From: an uncultured Leucothrix sp.
GTDB lineage: Bacteria > Pseudomonadota > Gammaproteobacteria > Thiotrichales > Thiotrichaceae
Assembly (NCBI GenBank): GCA_937923375.1
Contig: CALAJG010000088.1
Span: 1 to 9,178, forward strand
Reading direction: 5' to 3'
DNA: 9,178 nt
Positions 1 to 5,710 of the stretch are shown here, piece after piece. The notes beneath the pieces are model-generated. The model had not been told where the DNA came from, did not search any database, and saw nothing but the letters and a program-made list of their open reading frames with translations. The translations under genes were made by a program, and so were the position numbers. How positions within the stretch are numbered: the first letter of the stretch is position 1; every line of letters begins with the position of its first letter.

Positions 1-23
1 AAATTAATCATTCGGGGTACTGG

Positions 24-50
24 TTTACCTAACTGCTTGGTCAGTATAAT
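24..50 (+). promoter_or_regulatory. Candidate sigma-70 promoter for the FAD oxidoreductase gene
   Basis: A perfect TATAAT (-10) lies at 45-50. The best -35 match is TTTACC at 24-29, four of six consensus bases but with a short 15-bp spacer. It sits about 50 bases before the ATG at 101. The -10 is convincing and the -35 is not, so this is a tentative call. Confidence 0.4.
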
Positions 51-80
51 ATCTCGCTCTTGCTTATCGAGTTTCTCCTA

Positions 81-104
81 ATGATCGCTGTCTCCCTCGC
101 ATGA
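81..104 (+). other. Seven-codon leader ORF overlapping the next start (ATGA)
   Basis: ATG at 81 opens a 7-codon frame (MIAVSLA) whose TGA (102-104) overlaps the ATG at 101 in an ATGA arrangement typical of translational coupling. The main gene has no recognisable Shine-Dalgarno sequence of its own; its upstream bases are pyrimidine-rich. The mini-ORF also has only a weak purine stretch (around 68-71) before it, so it may be a chance frame. Confidence 0.2.
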
Positions 105-1708
105 TCCGACTGACCAACATCCAATTGCCACTCAATCATAATGAACAGGCGCTACGCCAAGCCGTTCTAAAAAAGCTTGAAATTTCTGAAAATGAACTCA
201 TTAACTTTGAAGTGTTCCGACGAGGATATGACGCTCGCAAAAAGAATGCCATCTTACTAATTTACACACTCGATATTGATACCACCAAAAATGAGTTTCT
301 GCTTGATAAATTTATTGCAGATCAGCTTGTTAAAAAAACACCGGATATGCGCTATCAGTTCGTAGCCGAAGCGCCTGATGCGTTAACAGAACGTCCCGTA
401 GTCATTGGTTTTGGTCCCTGTGGTTTGTTAACAGGCTTGGTTCTGGCGCAGATGGGCTTCAAACCACTGATCCTTGAGCGTGGTAAAGAGGTACGTGAGC
501 GTACTAAAGACACTTTTGGTTTTTGGCGCAAAAAACAATTAAATACCGAATCTAACGTGCAGTTTGGTGAAGGTGGTGCCGGTACTTTTTCTGATGGCAA
601 GCTCTACAGCCAGGTCAAAGACCCCAAACATTATTCGCGAAAAGTGTTGGATGAATTCGTTAAAGCGGGCGCTCCGGATGAAATTCTTTACGTGAGCAAA
701 CCGCATATTGGCACCTTCCGTCTCGTGACGATGGTCGAAAAAATGCGTGCCAGAATTATCGAGCTTGGCGGTGAAATACGCTTTAGCCAACGAGTGGATG
801 ATTTTGATATTGAAAATGGTCAGGTGACTGGTCTGACGCTGTCATCTGGAGAAAAAATTCACTCACGGCATATAGCCATTGCCATAGGTCATAGTGCTCG
901 CGATACCTTTCAGGTATTACACGACAAAGGCGTCTATATCGAAGCCAAACCATTCTCTATTGGCTTTCGCATTGAACATCGCCAATCTGTCATTGATCAG
1001 GCGCGTTTCGGAAACAATGCAGGGAATGAGATTCTTGGTGCTGCAGATTATAAATTGGTTCATCATTGCAAAAATGGTCGCTCCGTTTACAGTTTTTGCA
1101 TGTGTCCGGGAGGAACCGTGGTTGCTGCGACCTCTGAGGAAAAACGCGTTGTTACCAACGGCATGAGTCAGTATTCACGCAATGAACGTAACGCCAACAG
1201 TGCCGTTGTGGTGGGTATTGATCCATCAGATTATCCTGGCGAACCGCTTGCTGGTTTGGACCTCCAGCGCCAGCTTGAAAGCAGGGCGTATGTAATTGGG
1301 GGTGAAAACTACAATGCCCCAGCGCAGCGCGTAGGCGATTTTCTTAAGGGAAAACCATCAACAGCGCTGGGAGGTGTTCATCCTTCCTATATGCCAGGTA
1401 TCACGTTAACTGATTTATCATCTAGTCTTCCCGATTTTTGTATAGAGGCCCTGCGAGAAGCAATTCCGGCCTTTAATCGAAAAATTAAAGGCTTTGCTGC
1501 TGAAGATGCTTTATTGACTGGCGTTGAAACCCGAACTTCAGCGCCGATCAATATTAAACGCAATGATCACTTTCAAAGTATAAACACTAAAGGTTTGTTT
1601 CCGGGAGGAGAAGGAGCAGGTTATGCAGGAGGGATTATGTCAGCCGCCATCGACGGCATAAAAATAGCCGAAGCGATGGCACTAAGCATGACTAATCCAG
1701 AGTCCTAA
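101..1708 (+). CDS. FAD-dependent oxidoreductase, COG2509-like (uncharacterised dehydrogenase)
   Basis: A 535-residue flavoprotein of the large uncharacterised NAD(P)/FAD-dependent dehydrogenase family common in proteobacteria. After an N-terminal alpha/beta region of about 95 residues comes the dinucleotide-binding fold, with GFGPCG at 103-108 and the ribose-binding acid E126 (LERG) ending the second strand. Family-typical blocks follow: FGEGGAGTFSDGK at 155-167, CMCPGG at 333-338, and a C-terminal FAD-contacting GLFPGGEGAGYAGGI at 498-512. There is no signal peptide or membrane helix, so it should be a soluble cytoplasmic enzyme. The substrate of the family is not known to me. The start at 101 is chosen because MIRLTNIQLPL resembles the usual N-terminus, although no clear Shine-Dalgarno precedes it. 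Its TAA overlaps the stop of the convergent fabV by 4 nt. Family assignment is firm; function is open. Confidence 0.9.
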   Translation: MIRLTNIQLPLNHNEQALRQAVLKKLEISENELINFEVFRRGYDARKKNAILLIYTLDIDTTKNEFLLDKFIADQLVKKTPDMRYQFVAEAPDALTERPVVIGFGPCGLLTGLVLAQMGFKPLILERGKEVRERTKDTFGFWRKKQLNTESNVQFGEGGAGTFSDGKLYSQVKDPKHYSRKVLDEFVKAGAPDEILYVSKPHIGTFRLVTMVEKMRARIIELGGEIRFSQRVDDFDIENGQVTGLTLSSGEKIHSRHIAIAIGHSARDTFQVLHDKGVYIEAKPFSIGFRIEHRQSVIDQARFGNNAGNEILGAADYKLVHHCKNGRSVYSFCMCPGGTVVAATSEEKRVVTNGMSQYSRNERNANSAVVVGIDPSDYPGEPLAGLDLQRQLESRAYVIGGENYNAPAQRVGDFLKGKPSTALGGVHPSYMPGITLTDLSSSLPDFCIEALREAIPAFNRKIKGFAAEDALLTGVETRTSAPINIKRNDHFQSINTKGLFPGGEGAGYAGGIMSAAIDGIKIAEAMALSMTNPES

Positions 1709-2895
1709 ACCATATTTTTGATGGTCACGAGAGGGTTTACGTCAGCTTCATAATCGACACCCTCTACCTCAAAACCAAACAGTTGCAAGAACTCCTGTTT
1801 GTAACCAGCAAAGTCAGATAACTCTTTCAGTGTGTCAGTATTAATTTGAGTCCAAAGTTCGCCAACCGCAGACTGAACCTCAGGATCAAGCTCTTTACGA
1901 TCTGCTCTTAAACGACCTTCTTCATCTAAATCGGGCGTATCATGGTACAAGCTATCCCGGAACAAGCCATCGACCTGTTCTATACAACCCTCATGAGTAC
2001 CGCGTTCCTTCATCACTTTGAATAAAAGTGCTAAGTAAATTGGCATGGCTGGAATTGCTGCACTTGCCTGTGTGACTACTGCTTTTAATACTGATACCCG
2101 CGCATCACCATTTTTAGCGGCCAGCTTTTTACGAATGTCAACCACCCGTTTGTCCAGATCTTTCTTCGCCGCACCAATGGTGCCATGCCAGTAAATATCC
2201 CATGTTAGCTTGTCGCCAATGTAGGTGTAGGCTGTAGTTTTAGCGCCATCGGCTAACACCCCGGCATCATCTAAAGCATCGATCCACATTTGCCAATCTT
2301 CACCACCCATTACTGCTACTGTGTTATCAATATCTTCCTGCGTGGCTGCTTCAAGGTGAAAGTCTTGTACTTCTTCCTTGTCAGTATTGACACCTTTCTG
2401 AACAGTATCACTGCCGATAGGCTTCAGAGTGGAGTTATGCACAACACCAGTGACCGGATGCTGCCGACGCGGTGAGGCTAAACTGTAAACAACCAAATCT
2501 ACCTGGCCCATGTCGGCCTTGATCGTCTCAATGGTTTTCTGTTTAATTTCATCACTGAATGCGTCGCCGTTAATACTTTTGGCATAGAGGCCATCGGCTT
2601 CGGCAAACTTATGAAAAGCTGCTGTGTTATACCAGCCAGCCGTGCCTGGCTTCTTCTCAGTGCCTTCTTTTTCGAAAAAGATTCCTAATGTCTGTGCACC
2701 AGAGCCAAATGCAGCTGAAATTCTTGATGCCAAACCATAGCCCGTGGAAGCGCCGATCACGAGTACGCGTTTTGGACCATTATTAATAGTGCCGTTAGCT
2801 TTTACGTAGTCGATTTGCTTGGCAACATTGGCTTCACAGCCTGTTGGGTGGGTGGTAATACACAGAAAGCCACGTACGCGAGGTTTTATAATCAT
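1705..2895 (-). CDS. fabV: Enoyl-[acyl-carrier-protein] reductase [NADH], FabV type
   Basis: FabV reduces trans-2-enoyl-ACP (or -CoA) with NADH, the last step of each fatty-acid elongation cycle, in the cytoplasm. The 396-residue length is usual for the family. The N-terminus (MIIKPRVRGFLCITTHPTGC) is diagnostic. The NADH-binding GASTGYG is at 48-54, with an acid after the second strand (E75), as expected for NADH preference. The catalytic Y-x8-K is Y235/K244 followed by K245, the same numbers I recall for the Burkholderia enzyme. The C-terminal FGFEVEGVDYEADV block is also typical. FabV enzymes in Vibrio and Pseudomonas are known to be highly triclosan tolerant, so this one probably is too. 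The ribosome site is weak (a GAG about 6 bases before ATG). The gene stands alone on its strand, and its stop overlaps that of the upstream flavoprotein gene. Confidence 0.96.
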   Translation of the reverse strand: MIIKPRVRGFLCITTHPTGCEANVAKQIDYVKANGTINNGPKRVLVIGASTGYGLASRISAAFGSGAQTLGIFFEKEGTEKKPGTAGWYNTAAFHKFAEADGLYAKSINGDAFSDEIKQKTIETIKADMGQVDLVVYSLASPRRQHPVTGVVHNSTLKPIGSDTVQKGVNTDKEEVQDFHLEAATQEDIDNTVAVMGGEDWQMWIDALDDAGVLADGAKTTAYTYIGDKLTWDIYWHGTIGAAKKDLDKRVVDIRKKLAAKNGDARVSVLKAVVTQASAAIPAMPIYLALLFKVMKERGTHEGCIEQVDGLFRDSLYHDTPDLDEEGRLRADRKELDPEVQSAVGELWTQINTDTLKELSDFAGYKQEFLQLFGFEVEGVDYEADVNPLVTIKNMV

Positions 2896-2937
2896 GAGTG
2901 CTCGGATTCCAGATCAAAATGGTGTGCAAGTTTATCA

Positions 2938-2950
2938 CAGGCAGGGCCTG
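2938..2950. repeat. GC-rich inverted repeat in the fabV upstream region
   Basis: CAGGC (2938-2942) and GCCTG (2946-2950) form a perfect 5-bp inverted repeat around a 3-base centre, 43 bases upstream of the fabV ATG. It could be a small hairpin in a fabV leader RNA or an operator. A 5-bp repeat can easily arise by chance. Confidence 0.3.
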
Positions 2951-2955
2951 AGAAA

Positions 2956-2969
2956 AACGTGCTGACGTT
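2956..2969. promoter_or_regulatory. Inverted repeat AACGT-N4-ACGTT, candidate operator
   Basis: AACGT (2956-2960) and ACGTT (2965-2969) form a perfect 14-bp dyad in the 170-bp region between divergent fabV and the GNAT gene, about 60 bases from the fabV start. The symmetry and spacing fit a TetR-like or similar dimer. No regulator is encoded nearby and I cannot match it to a known fatty-acid regulator site. The rest of 2896-3065 holds no convincing promoter that I can name. Confidence 0.3.
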
Positions 2970-3065
2970 AATGATAATTAGCCAATTCTGTCTAAACGGT
3001 TACTAAAAATATAACCAATACTCAGGTACTATCCTGCTTACTTTTGGGTTTTATAAGGCATTCCC

Positions 3066-3599
3066 ATGAAACAACCACATTTAGAGTCCGAACGATTACT
3101 GCTGCGGCCATTGACGCTGAATGATGCACCAGATATTCAGTTAATGGCTTCCGACAAGCGTGTTGCAGAAATGACTGCTAATATCCCGCATCCTTATCCT
3201 GAGACTGGCGCGGTTGACTGGATATCTCAGCATGGTGCTAACTGGCAGCTGGGTAAGCAGGCTAGTTTTGCAATCACGTTGAAATCTTCTCAGGAAATCG
3301 TTGGTTGCATCGGACTGGTTTTAGAAGACGCTAAGCAAGCTGAGCTAGGCTACTGGGTCGGCGTGAACTATTGGGGCAATGGCTATGCGACTGAAGCTGC
3401 AAAGCGAATCATTAAATTTGGCTTAAATGACTTGTCGCTCAACAAAATTTTAGCCTGCAGGCTCAGCAGAAACCCTGCTTCGGGTAAGGTTCTATTGAAA
3501 TCCGGTTTTACCCATTGCGGTACTTCTGAAGGTAGCTGCGGCAGCAAATTTGAAAGTTTAGATTATTATGAAGTAACCACAAAAACATCTGCCAATTAG
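3066..3599 (+). CDS. GNAT N-acetyltransferase, RimJ/RimL-like
   Basis: A 177-residue acetyl-CoA-dependent N-acetyltransferase of the Acetyltransf_3 (RimJ/RimL) type. The opening ESERLLLRPLTLNDA is the classic first strand and helix of this subgroup. Motif A, which binds the CoA pyrophosphate, is YWGNGYATEA at 102-111 following the strand ELGYWVGV. Motif B, NPASGKVLLKSGF at 136-148, has the usual Asn, Ser and Gly-Phe positions. Relatives acetylate ribosomal protein N-termini, amino groups of antibiotics or small metabolites, so the substrate here cannot be told. The start is supported by AAGG at 3055-3058, 7 bases before ATG. There is no signal peptide, so it is cytoplasmic. It is divergent from fabV and 141 bases ahead of the lipoprotein gene; nothing ties them functionally. 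Confidence 0.9.
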   Translation: MKQPHLESERLLLRPLTLNDAPDIQLMASDKRVAEMTANIPHPYPETGAVDWISQHGANWQLGKQASFAITLKSSQEIVGCIGLVLEDAKQAELGYWVGVNYWGNGYATEAAKRIIKFGLNDLSLNKILACRLSRNPASGKVLLKSGFTHCGTSEGSCGSKFESLDYYEVTTKTSAN

Positions 3600-3622
3600 T
3601 TATCCACACTAGCTGTGGACAA
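3600..3622. repeat. Inverted pair of DnaA-box-like 9-mers, or terminator stem
   Basis: TTATCCACA at 3600-3608 is an exact match to the high-affinity E. coli DnaA box. After a 5-base spacer, TGTGGACAA at 3614-3622 is the inverted form of TTGTCCACA, one base from the same box. The pair begins immediately after the stop codon of the acetyltransferase gene. It could equally fold as a 9-bp stem with one mismatch and a 5-base loop. The following GTTTGTTG is a poor U-tract, so as an intrinsic terminator it would be weak. Confidence 0.5.
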
Positions 3623-3641
3623 GTTTGTTGATAGCCTCACT

Positions 3642-3670
3642 TTATTCAGCTCACAGTCAGTATTTATAAG
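3642..3670 (+). promoter_or_regulatory. Candidate promoter for the lipoprotein gene
   Basis: TATAAG at 3665-3670 matches five of six -10 bases. The -35 at the ideal 17-bp spacing is TTATTC (3642-3647), a poor match. It lies 70 bases before the ATG at 3741. Support comes only from the -10 and the position. Confidence 0.3.
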
Positions 3671-3683
3671 ACTTGGTAACGAA

Positions 3684-3723
3684 CTGATCAAAAAACAATC
3701 AGCTGATATTTCGGCTAAATCAG
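3684..3723. repeat. Clustered CTGAT/ATCAG arms before the lipoprotein ribosome site
   Basis: CTGAT occurs at 3684-3688 and 3703-3707, and ATCAG at 3698-3702 and 3719-3723. The middle two form a perfect 10-bp palindrome, ATCAGCTGAT (3698-3707). The arms could pair as two back-to-back hairpins, or the palindrome could be a protein site. The last arm ends 3 bases before the GAAGGGA ribosome site (3726-3732). Confidence 0.3.
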
Positions 3724-3740
3724 TAGAAGGGAATTAAAAA

Positions 3741-4601
3741 ATGCAAGGAAAATATATTCGATTTTCGTTAGTTTTAGCCATACTCATTACACTTTTAGCT
3801 GGGTGTAGTAGCGTAAAATTAGGCTACCGATTTGTGGATAATGCGATACGTTGGAAGATCAATGATTATGTCAGCTTAAATCGGCAGCAGAGTGCAGTTG
3901 TCACGCGTAGAATCAAAGAATTTCACCGTTGGCACCAAACGACGCAGGTGGCAGATTACGCAAAATTTATGGAGCGCAAAGCACTTCAGTTTGAACAAGC
4001 TAATTTAAGTGCTGCGGATTTCAGCAAGATATATGACGAAGCTTTCTCAATCATGTCGGTCAGCTTAGACGAACTAGTGCCTGTCATCACCGACATGTTG
4101 TTATCTTTAAAAACCGAACAGATACCGCAAGTAATTAAAAATCTTGAACGAGAGTCGGCAAAAGACTTGAAAAAGGATTTTGGCATTACTCCTGCCCAAC
4201 GACTAAACAAGCGTAAGAATAAAATGATACAGCGCGTAGTCAAATGGACTGGAAATCTAAATAAACCTCAGCTAGAAATGATTGCAGCATGGGCCAAAGA
4301 GTTGCCTGTTGATAAAGAGGTAAGGGTTAGCAGGCAATCTGGTTTTTTGGAGATGGTCAAGAAACAACTAAAAGACCGCTCAAACCCCGAGCAATTTAAG
4401 CGAACCATCCTCGCTCATGTCAAAACACCTGAGCGATTTTCTAGTCCGGCCTACAAGCAGTCTTATGCGAAGCGAAAGCAGAGAACGCTGCAACTGATGT
4501 CTGACTTATATAACTCGTTAAACCCTAACCAAAAAAGCCGATTAATTGCGTCAACCAAAAAATATCAGATGGATTTCTTAGCGCTGGTACCAAGACAATA
4601 A
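3741..4601 (+). CDS. DUF6279-like outer-membrane lipoprotein
   Basis: A 286-residue lipoprotein of unknown function. The signal peptide has a short basic n-region (K4, R7), a hydrophobic core at 8-19 and a lipobox LAGC with C22 as the acylated residue. Ser at +2 (S23) and +3 predicts Lol-dependent transfer to the outer membrane, facing the periplasm. The mature part is mostly helical and rich in Lys, Arg and Gln. Its first segment (KLGYRFVDNAIRWKINDYV, from residue 26) and the FHRWHQTTQVADYAKFM block near 61-77 are what I recognise as the DUF6279 lipoprotein family of gammaproteobacteria. A C-terminal helical segment (about 255-285) ends the protein. Start support is GAAGGGA at 3726-3732, 8 bases before ATG. 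The stop is 1 nt from the stop of the convergent dehydrogenase gene. The family name is from memory; lipoprotein status is firm. Confidence 0.88.
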   Translation: MQGKYIRFSLVLAILITLLAGCSSVKLGYRFVDNAIRWKINDYVSLNRQQSAVVTRRIKEFHRWHQTTQVADYAKFMERKALQFEQANLSAADFSKIYDEAFSIMSVSLDELVPVITDMLLSLKTEQIPQVIKNLERESAKDLKKDFGITPAQRLNKRKNKMIQRVVKWTGNLNKPQLEMIAAWAKELPVDKEVRVSRQSGFLEMVKKQLKDRSNPEQFKRTILAHVKTPERFSSPAYKQSYAKRKQRTLQLMSDLYNSLNPNQKSRLIASTKKYQMDFLALVPRQ

Positions 4602-4602
4602 A

Positions 4603-5541
4603 TCAATCAGGTGCTTGTTTGCCGCGGTTGCGATCGAAAATAGGCTGAGGATCCTGACCATCTTCCATCCGTGTAATGTTGGCGATAATTACTTTTGCGG
4701 CACTTCGTGCATAAGTAGGCCCGGACATATGCGGGGTAATTCTGACCTTAGGATGCGTCCAAAAAACATGACTCTCAGGCAATGGCTCGACAGCGACTAC
4801 ATCGAGAACGGCACGATGCAAATGATCGCTGTCCAATGAATCTAGTAGTGCGGCCTCATCAATAATTCCACCGCGACTAATATTGATAATTGAGGCGCCC
4901 TTTTTCACTTGTTGCAAAAAATCGTTGTCGATCAGCTGCTGGCTTCGTTCGTTGAGTGCCAGACAGCTGATTATCACATCGGCCTCAGGTAATAAGCTTT
5001 TTAACGCCTCTTCACCCGCGTAGCTGTCAATTCCTTCAACCTGCTTCTCTTTAAAGTCCCAAGCTTTCATATCGAATCCAGCCTGTTGGATTGTTTGTGA
5101 AACCAGCGTGGCAATACGCCCTAAACCGAGCACCAACACTTTGTATTCATCGGTGATCGTAGTGTCGATTCTTAACCAGTTTTTGTTAGCCTGCTGCTCA
5201 CGGTAATGATCAAAATTGCGATGAATATCCATCAACCAATACAAGGCATAGTTTGCCATATCTCTGGACATTGCAGGGTCACCTAACGAAACCATGGGCA
5301 CGTCAGGCAGCTCTGGATCATTCATTAAATGTTCCATGCCGGCAGCTAATGACAAAATGCAGCGTAAGTTTTTATAGGTTTGTAAATCCCCCTTTGGGTG
5401 GTTCCAGACCAAAGCATATTTGATGGCGTCAGGATCTGGAATATCAGGGTAGGTATAAACCGGCATAGCCGGCAGCAGCTCAGCCAAGGCTTCCTGCCAC
5501 TGTCCATTGTCAGATCCATAATTATTCAATAATATCGCCAT
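4603..5541 (-). CDS. D-2-hydroxyacid dehydrogenase, glyoxylate/hydroxypyruvate reductase A-like
   Basis: A 312-residue cytoplasmic enzyme of the D-isomer-specific 2-hydroxyacid dehydrogenase family, closest in layout to GhrA, which reduces glyoxylate or hydroxypyruvate to glycolate or glycerate. The nucleotide-binding loop is GLGRIA at 139-144, with Ala in place of the usual third Gly. The catalytic triad is visible: R223 in ISRGG, E252 in AVEPLP, and H271 in ITPHMSG. The short N-terminal region with LAAGMEH (65-71) is GhrA-like. The second Rossmann strand ends in KAWDFKEK with D162, where E. coli GhrA has basic residues for NADPH; this suggests NAD(H) use (inference). It is divergent from the beta-HAD/aldolase/enolase operon and probably belongs to the same pathway. 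It may be regulated by the palindrome that overlaps its promoter. The substrate is not determined. Confidence 0.88.
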   Translation of the reverse strand: MAILLNNYGSDNGQWQEALAELLPAMPVYTYPDIPDPDAIKYALVWNHPKGDLQTYKNLRCILSLAAGMEHLMNDPELPDVPMVSLGDPAMSRDMANYALYWLMDIHRNFDHYREQQANKNWLRIDTTITDEYKVLVLGLGRIATLVSQTIQQAGFDMKAWDFKEKQVEGIDSYAGEEALKSLLPEADVIISCLALNERSQQLIDNDFLQQVKKGASIINISRGGIIDEAALLDSLDSDHLHRAVLDVVAVEPLPESHVFWTHPKVRITPHMSGPTYARSAAKVIIANITRMEDGQDPQPIFDRNRGKQAPD

Positions 5542-5583
5542 GGGATAAATTCTCTATCGATTTTCAGAAAAGATGCTTCGCGC

Positions 5584-5611
5584 ATAATACAGTGTATCCT
5601 GATCAAGCCAA
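5584..5611 (-). promoter_or_regulatory. Candidate sigma-70 promoter for the GhrA-like gene
   Basis: Read on the minus strand, TTGGCT (5606-5611, four of six -35 bases) is followed after 16 bp by TATTAT (5584-5589, five of six -10 bases), about 43 bases before the ATG at 5541. It is the best promoter match in the window apart from the TATAAT near position 45. Confidence 0.5.
5587..5597. promoter_or_regulatory. Perfect palindrome ATACA-G-TGTAT, candidate operator
   Basis: An 11-bp perfect odd palindrome lies across the -10 and spacer of the predicted promoter for the GhrA-like gene. A dimeric repressor bound here would block that promoter. TGTAT/ATACA half-sites are reminiscent of GntR-family operators, but no regulator gene lies in this window, so the identity of the factor is a guess. 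Confidence 0.4.
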
Positions 5612-5626
5612 ATTGGTTTAAGAGAA

Positions 5627-5678
5627 CATTAATTTTTGTTTTACTGCATTAATGAACTCGGGTAGGTTGCTGATTAAT
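5627..5678. repeat. Three ATTAAT motifs in the divergent promoter region
   Basis: CATTAAT occurs at 5627-5633 and again at 5647-5653, exactly 20 bp apart (two helical turns); the second is part of the 8-bp palindrome CATTAATG. A third ATTAAT lies at 5673-5678, just before a possible -10 TACAAT (5678-5683) for the operon. The spacing suggests binding on one face of the helix, but AT-rich repeats occur readily by chance. Confidence 0.3.
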
Positions 5679-5698
5679 ACAATAAGCGGCAAGTTTCT

Positions 5699-5705
5699 GA
5701 GGTGG
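5699..5705 (+). promoter_or_regulatory. Strong Shine-Dalgarno that fixes the beta-HAD start at 5711
   Basis: GAGGTGG, of which GAGGTG pairs fully with the 16S rRNA tail, ends 5 bases before ATG at 5711. The alternative in-frame GTG at 5702 lies inside this element and so cannot be its start, which makes 5711 the likely initiation codon. Confidence 0.75.
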
Positions 5706-5710
5706 CAACT

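Noticed and set aside
539..790. Antisense open frame inside the flavoprotein gene
   Set aside because: It overlaps a clearly conserved enzyme, shows no recognisable motif and has no upstream signals; it is a shadow frame.
2966..2984. Possible Fur box around the AATGATAAT stretch
   Set aside because: Only about 12 of 19 positions match the consensus, nearly all in one half, and no iron-related gene is adjacent.
2815..3006. Short plus-strand frame crossing the fabV start and upstream region
   Set aside because: It overlaps the highly conserved FabV N-terminus in antisense, and its protein has no recognisable features.
5702..5710. GTG start three codons before the beta-HAD ATG
   Set aside because: It lies inside the GAGGTGG ribosome site; ATG at 5711 has correct spacing and begins the standard MKIAFFGTG N-terminus.
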